A DNA stretch of 64,000 bases from Syngnathus acus (Eukaryota; Chordata; Actinopteri; Syngnathiformes; Syngnathidae). This document shows positions 54,500 through 64,000 of this stretch, in pieces; the first letter of the stretch is position 1; every line of letters starts with the position of its first letter. The notes beneath the pieces are model-generated. The model was not told the origin of the DNA and did no database searches. It worked only from the letters and a program-made list of their open reading frames with translations. The translations under genes and the position numbers were made by a program. The stretch lies in contig NC_051095.1 of NCBI RefSeq assembly GCF_901709675.1, forward strand, positions 27,015,956 through 27,079,955, given 5' to 3'.

Positions 54500-56080
54500 A
54501 AATTAGATTAGATTCAAATTTATTGTCAATGTACAGCACAAGTACAGTACAGCGAAAAGAACTTTGACATTGAACCAGAAGTGCAAAAAGCAGTAAAGTG
54601 CAGAGTAAAAAGTAATACTGAGCAGTAGGTACAGTGCAATCAGGTAAATATGAGGTGAGTTATACTATGCGGGATAATATACATGAGGGACGAGTGACTA
54701 GGTAAATATTTACAATAAGGTGCAGTAGAACAAATATTTGCAGGCGGTATTAGAATGCTGATTATAAATATTGGGTTATAAATATGCAACATAGTGTCAG
54801 TATAACCAGATATGAACAGATATGTACCGTAATTTTCGGACTATAAATCGCTCCGGAGTATAAGTCGCACCAGCCATAAAATGCCCAAAAATGTGAAAAA
54901 AAACATATATAAGTCGCTCCGGAGTATAAGTCTCCGGAGTATAAGTCGCATTTTGGGGGGCAATTTATTCGACAAAATCCAACACCAAGAACAGACATGA
55001 ACGAGCAACAACAGGCTAAACGATACGGTATGCTAACGTGACAAACACAAACGAGGAGCTGAGAACGGGCCTGACGTAACATTCAGTTATTTTTAAAAAA
55101 CTCTTACATAAATAACACGTTTATAAAACCATTTGTGTCACTCCAATTCATTAAATCCATCGATCGTCCTTTGTCAACAATGCCGTGTGCCGTGCCGTAG
55201 TTCAAATTATTCCACAGGCCCATACAACGATATATAAACTATATTTTAAATAACTATCACATAAACAACAACATTATCAAACCATTTGTGTCACTCCAAA
55301 TCATTAAATCCATCGATCAAATTTCTCGTCTTTTATCGATCGTCCTTTGTCAACAATGCCGTGTGCCGCGCCGCAGTTCAAATTATTCCACAGGCCCATA
55401 CAACGATATATAAACTATATTTTAAATAACTATCACATAAACAACAATATTATCAAACCATTTGTGTCACTCCAAATCATTAAATCCATCCATCAAATTT
55501 CTCGTCCTTTATGTCATCCTGGTGACAGAGGACATGTTCAGCGGATATGGCGCTTTAAAGTGTTAATTACTTTATTTGATTTTTTCTCTCTATTTTTCAT
55601 GTTTTGAATATGTTCAAGATAAAGATATCAAAGCATGTGAAGTGATCAACTATACTAAAAATAACATGTGAAGTGGTCAACTATACTTGTAAGTGATGTT
55701 AATGATCAAGTAAAAATTTGTGAAAAAAACTTATATAAGTCGCTCCTGAGTATAAGTCGCCCCCCCACCCAAACTATGAAAAAAACCGCGACTTATAGTC
55801 CGAAAATTAAGGTATGTACAAGCGGAGTAAGAGTGATGAATAAATATATAGGCTAGGAATGCAGCAATTATATGCAGATATGGACAGTATATGCAGGTAA
55901 TACAGGTGTTGTTGTGGTGGGGTTGTTGTGCTGCAGGGTTCAGAACTCATCAGATCAGGGTGATGACAGGGGTGTTGTGCTGCGGAGTTCAGGGCGATGA
56001 CGGCAGAGGGGAAAAAGCTTTTCCTCAGTCTACCCGAACAGTCCGGTATCGCTTCCTAGAAGAAAAAAAGAGTAAACAGT
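54500..56080 (-). mobile_element. LINE 3' region, split by a MITE
   Basis: The reverse strand ends gtacattgacaataaatttg. The opposite part (55815-56080) carries gaggggaaaaagcttttcct and cagtctacccgaacagtccg, well-known 3' coding sequence of fish LINEs. MITE-X copy 3 sits inside. Confidence 0.65.
54827..55812 (-). mobile_element. MITE-X copy 3
   Basis: 986 bp, ends ccgtaattttcggactataa and its complement near 55795; flanked by TA (54825-54826, 55813-55814). It lacks the 118-bp array but has its own internal duplication of about 180 bp (55139-55320 and 55320-55500). Confidence 0.88.
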
Positions 56081-57640
56081 CTGTGGTTGGGATGATAGGA
56101 ATCTTTGATGATGCACTTTACTTTAAACATATGGCACATGATTATTGTATTTTATTTTACTGGACTGGCCGTGAAGTTTGCTCTGGTTTTTCTCTTAAGG
56201 AGAAAGCTATGAATATGGGTGTGAGAGATGTGTATTAATCCTGTAACATGGGCACAGCATGTATGAGTCAAGGTCAGATCTAGTCTGGAATAGACAGGAA
56301 TCAACAGAATGTTGATTTTGTGATGTGTAACTACAGTGCAGGGGTGTCCAGCTCAATCTTTGATCTTGCAAGATTACGATAGACCCCTCAGGCTAGGTTA
56401 GATTAGGCCTAGAAGATATCTGTAGTGTCGTCCAAGGTTGAGCATCTGGGGAAACAGAAAAACAACCAATACATTTTGGAGCATTGCTACTACATTACAT
56501 AAAGTTAGTCATCACATTATCTCTCTATCTACCCCCCCCCCCCCCATCCAATTTAGTTTCCCTTTCAAATGTAGAAGACGCAGAGGCACACGTAACTGAG
56601 AAGAGAAAAATGACCAAGACAAGAGCACAGGGAACATACAGTATCAAAGAGGATACAAGCACTTCTGTGAAACACCTACCTTGTACAGACGTGTGTGTGT
56701 GTGTTTGGACTGTCTGGACACTGTTAATAATAAATGGTAATGTTGTTATTGTGTTACAAATATAAATGTTCTCTACCACTATGATCCTCTCTTTGGTCTT
56801 GTTTAATGGTATTCCACTACCCACAACATGCTAGTGAAACACCCAACAAGAAAGTGAAACAACTATTATTAGCATTGGGTTAGGGTTGTTTGACAAACGT
56901 TTATGTTAGATTACTATCTGAGAAAGACGGTAAGGCAAAACCAGGAGTTACTGTAGCTACTCTCTGTAACGTAAATTAGTCATGTGTAATCTCTGAAGCC
57001 AAAATTGACTGCATATAAACTGCTGATGACTCCTAACATCCTATCACATTTTAGGACTTTTCACACTGCACGTTCTTAGCCTCGGGGCTATCCTTAGCCA
57101 TTTTCAATATGAATTTATATTAAATAAGAACTTACAGAGTGCGAACAAGTCCATTGTTGTCCATAGATCCGAGGCAATATTTACTTCCTAGTCCCTGAGT
57201 TGAAGGAATGCCATTGGGAGACATCAAGTCACGTGACGTTGTTACGGGTTTTGATTGGTTCTGCAGCAAGGACCCCTTTGCAGCAGTGCCTGTTGCGTTT
57301 CGCAATCAAACATTGATTTTCATAAAACGATGACCAAAAAACAGCTCCCAACAATCAGAATTGTGGTAATATAAAATCCATGTAGGTCATATTAAAATAT
57401 CACATCCTCCCTACAACCAGATCAATCATTTCACTAACGAAAGCCTCTAGCGAGCTTCGGCCCGCCACCTAAATCTGGATACAGGGAGAGTTAGTCCGCC
57501 CTTCCAAATTCGCCATGTTTTATGCACTCCACGGAGGCGGAGCTTCCAGGGCTGCGAAGGACCCAGCCTCGAACTGGCCTTGGAGGACGCAGCCTGTGAA
57601 TTTGGACACAACTAGTATATGTACTTGCCGTCGTTAGCGA
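56081..57640. other. No recognised feature
   Basis: A C-run lies at 56531-56545. The short frame after it is not supported as an exon. 57050-57640 may be an old repeat next to the hars promoter. Confidence 0.35.
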
Positions 57641-57659
57641 TCTAGAAAGGCCGATCCTC

Positions 57660-57670
57660 TGCGCATGCGC
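57660..57670. promoter_or_regulatory. NRF1-type site upstream of hars
   Basis: tgcgcatgcgc is the palindromic NRF1 consensus, 101 bp before the hars ATG. NRF1 commonly drives TATA-less housekeeping promoters. Confidence 0.6.
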
Positions 57671-57770
57671 GCCTCAGGTCGTGCAGGAGCCGCTGATCGT
57701 GTCTTGACGAGGGTTTTCCGACACAGACGTTAAGTGTGGGTGTCTAGCTAAAATACACATTTGACGAACA

Positions 57771-61447
<3,677 letters not shown>

Positions 61448-61484
61448 TGAGGCTTACATACAGATCTGTCATATTTAAAACCTA

Positions 61485-62808
61485 CCGTAATTTTCGGACT
61501 AAAAGTCGCTCCGGAATATAGGCCGCATTAGCCATAAAATGCACAATAACGTGAAAAAAAACATATATAAGTCGCTCCGGAGCATAAGTCGCATTTTGGG
61601 GGGGAAATTTATTCGACAAAATCCAACACCAAGAACAGACATGAACGAACAACAACAGGCTAAACGATAGGTATGCTAATGTGACATAAACACAAACAAA
61701 GAGGCTGAGAACGGGCCTCACGTAACATTCAGAGTTATTAAAAAAAACTATTACATAAATAACACGTTTATAAAACCATCTGTGTCACTCCAATTCATTA
61801 AATCCATCGATCGTCCTTTGTCAACAATGGGTGCGCACCGCTGACGGCGCTTGCACTTCAAAATATTCCACAGGCCCATATAACGATATATAAATTAGAT
61901 ATCAAATAACTATTATATAAGCAATAATATTATCAAACCATCTGTGCACTCTAAATCATGAAATCCATCGATCAAATTCCTCGTCCTTTGTCAACAACGC
62001 CGCGCGTGCGCCCTGACGTCAGCCTCGTCGTTATTCCACAGATCTAGTATATAACTATATTGTAGCGTTAACAAAGTACAAGGAAAGACGTGGGTTTGGT
62101 AAACTGCTCTTTATTTCACAAAACAAACTTCCAGGCGTGTGGCGGCGTGGACTTCCAGCCACGGAGGTGGAAGAGAGATCCATAGAATAGGACCGGGCGT
62201 GCGTAAAAGCCATGACCGAGCCCCATCCACCGTCCCCGGACAGCCACCCGGCCGAGCGCCGGCCCCCGACTTCTATCCACGGAGGGGAAAGAGAGCTCCG
62301 TAGAGTAGGACCGGGCGTGCGTAAAAGCCATGTCCGAGCCCCATCCACCGTCCCTGGACAGCCACCCGGCCGAGCGCCGGCCCCCGACTAAAATCCACGG
62401 AGGTGAAAGAGAGCTCCGTAGAGTAGGACCGGGCGTGCGTAAAAGCCATAATAGTTTTTCAAACCTTCTGTGTCACTCCAAATCCTTAAATCCTTCAACT
62501 CTTCGTCCTCCGTGTCACTTAGAAACAAAGCCGCTAATGATGCCGGTAGTACGTGGGGCCCTTCGTCAGCGTCGTCATCCTGTGATCAATCTTTGTCCTT
62601 TTTGTAAACAAGCGCCACGCCGCGTCGCGCTGTTGACGTCACTCGAAATTCAAATTACAGTAATCCCTTGCTACATCGCGGTTCGTTTATCGCGGTTTCA
62701 CTTTTTTTTTTGAAAATTTTTGAAAAAAAACACGTCGCTCCTTATTATAAGTCGCCCCCCCCACCCAAACTATGAAAAAAACCGCGACTTATAGTCCGAA
62801 AATTACGG
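61485..62808 (-). mobile_element. MITE-X copy 5, hars intron 4
   Basis: 1324 bp, flanked by TA (61483-61484, 62809-62810), both ends complete. Contains about two and a half 118-bp repeat units (reverse, 62150-62450). It is 83 bp past exon 4. Confidence 0.88.
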
Positions 62809-62999
62809 TATCACGGTAATAAATTCTACTGTTTTAAGTTTTACTCATTTAGTTGTGGTCTATATATAAAGTGGAACAGCGACGCTTTTGTCTGAATTCC
62901 TTGTTTTGATACCATCACAGGTCCCTCTTTTCTACTTGTTCTGAGGTGCGGGTCAAAGCAAGCCGTTTTGGTGCGGTCTCTTTAAATGCAAATGAGATA

Positions 63000-63786
63000 C
63001 CGTGTTTTCCCATGCATAATGCGCCCCCGTGCATAATACGCACCCAAAAAATGGCATGTCGATGCTGGAAAAAGACATGTACCCATGTATAATACGCACC
63101 CAAATTTTGACTCTTACTTAAGTCCGTAAACGTAAAATTATTTCAGAAAAAAGATCATCTTTGGGAACAACCGGATGTTATTCTGCCGGTCAGTATCACT
63201 GCGCATGCGGTAGCAAACCCGATAGCGAAGAAATGTTTCGGATTTGTGTAGGGTACATTGTGACAGCAAACGAGCAGGTGATCGAGCAAGCGTCTGATAC
63301 GAGAGCATTGTGTTCGTATGGAGCGTGTTTGAAGTGAACAGCAGAGAAGAAAGGAACAAGGCAAAGTGTTGTAAAATAAAATATTACCTGTAATACGCAT
63401 TTAGGTAGAGAACTGAACTCTCGCTCTTTATATAGCTGACGTGTCTTGCGCATCCGTTCTGCGCATACTGTAATGGCGGCCTCCGTATGATATCCGGTTT
63501 GCGATGGAGATTAAAAAACAAACAATATTTGACAATAACACATCATCAAGGATTGCACCATCGCATCAAACGATGTCGTCAATTATGAATTTTACTGACT
63601 AAGAGTGTTGGGCAGGATGGCTGAATTCGATGCGCGATTAACAACAAACAAGAAGAAAGGTGTGATTTCAAGTTTTATTTCGAGGGAGATTTTCTTCAAA
63701 AATTGTTGTACCCATGCATAATGCGCACCCCAGATTTTAGGACAATAAATTAGTTACATTTTCCGCATTATGCATGGCAAACACGG
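63000..63786. mobile_element. MITE-Z, hars intron 4
   Basis: 787 bp; ends ccgtgttttcccatgcataa and, reversed, ccgtgtttgccatgcataat; flanked by TA (62998-62999, 63787-63788). No transposase. Confidence 0.85.
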
Positions 63787-63788
63787 TA

Positions 63789-64000
63789 CTTCACACCCCC
63801 CAGGCCGCAAGATGTGCGCCTCCCTTTCGACATATTTGCAGTTTTTTTTTTTTAGCCGAAATAGGCTATACGTTTTGATTGATTAAAAGATATCAATGGC
63901 AGAAGACTTGTCCACATACATAACGTGTAATAAAATAAATCCCATCACAATATTTATGAACGTCTTGTAAACAAGCACTGCAGTCAAGTTACGAAGTAAG
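63789..64000. other. hars intron sequence, nothing recognised
   Basis: AT-rich; no exon matching the next hars segment. Confidence 0.4.

Noticed and set aside
56547-56765. 93-codon frame after a C-run.
   Set aside because: Start lies in low-complexity sequence and the end is a TG run; no domain, no clear splice signals.
62926-62950. A cag|gtccctctt junction that could begin the next hars exon (V-P...).
   Set aside because: The frame reads VPLFYLF then a stop, and does not continue like HisRS; the sequence is part of a dispersed repeat.

Overview
The window looks like teleost (ray-finned fish) nuclear DNA. The evidence is the only clear host gene, an intron-containing cytosolic-type histidyl-tRNA synthetase gene (hars), and a dense nested set of fish-type mobile elements: three tRNA-derived SINE families, RTE-like and L2/Rex1-like LINEs, a Gypsy chromovirus, gamma-like endogenous retroviruses (ERVs), Tc1/mariner, pogo-like, hAT and Harbinger elements, and many TA-flanked MITEs. 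No bacterial operon, CRISPR array or phage is present.

Layout. 1-8 kb: DNA-transposon debris (Tc1, hAT with an 8-bp target duplication), SINE tails, a 1.3 kb stretch with no repeat I recognise (4.57-5.85 kb), and copy 1 of a MITE family carrying 118-bp tandem repeats. 8.1-12.8 kb: a pogo-like MITE split by a full-length RTE-like LINE with an unbroken 1059-codon ORF, by a solo ERV LTR and by a LINE tail. 13.3-18.6 kb: a decayed minus-strand Gypsy chromovirus missing its 5' LTR, then a MITE holding a SINE. 19.5-24.5 kb: a rearranged snap-back Tc1 element, several SINEs, a 14-bp CRE-like array and MITE copy 2. 24.7-31.3 kb: a young ERV with 429-bp LTRs that look identical, a tRNA-Phe primer site, a leader of three structured repeats, a shortened gag, no protease or RT, a broken integrase and an uninterrupted 519-codon env. 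33.4-36.8 kb: a Harbinger element with a Myb-like gene fragment and a transposase exon, loaded with nested MITEs. 37.2-39.1 kb: a minus-strand L2-like LINE. 41.7-46.5 kb: a non-autonomous LTR retrotransposon with a Tf1/sushi-type self-priming signature, its 3' LTR split by a second RTE-like LINE. 47-56 kb: LINE, hAT, pogo and ERV remnants. 57.66 kb to the right edge: hars exons 1-4 (cytosolic start), a candidate alternative first exon for a mitochondrial isoform, and introns filled with MITEs; the gene runs off the right edge.

How the parts relate. The RTE-like LINEs and the commonest SINE family end in the same kind of tail, so the LINE may mobilise the SINE. The ERV lacks protease and RT yet is young, so it was probably copied by a related virus. 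Nesting gives an order of events: the LTR element is older than LINE copy 2 inside it, and the pogo-like MITE is older than the LINE, solo LTR and LINE tail inside it. All family names rest on protein motifs, termini and target-site duplications read by eye; no database search was possible.
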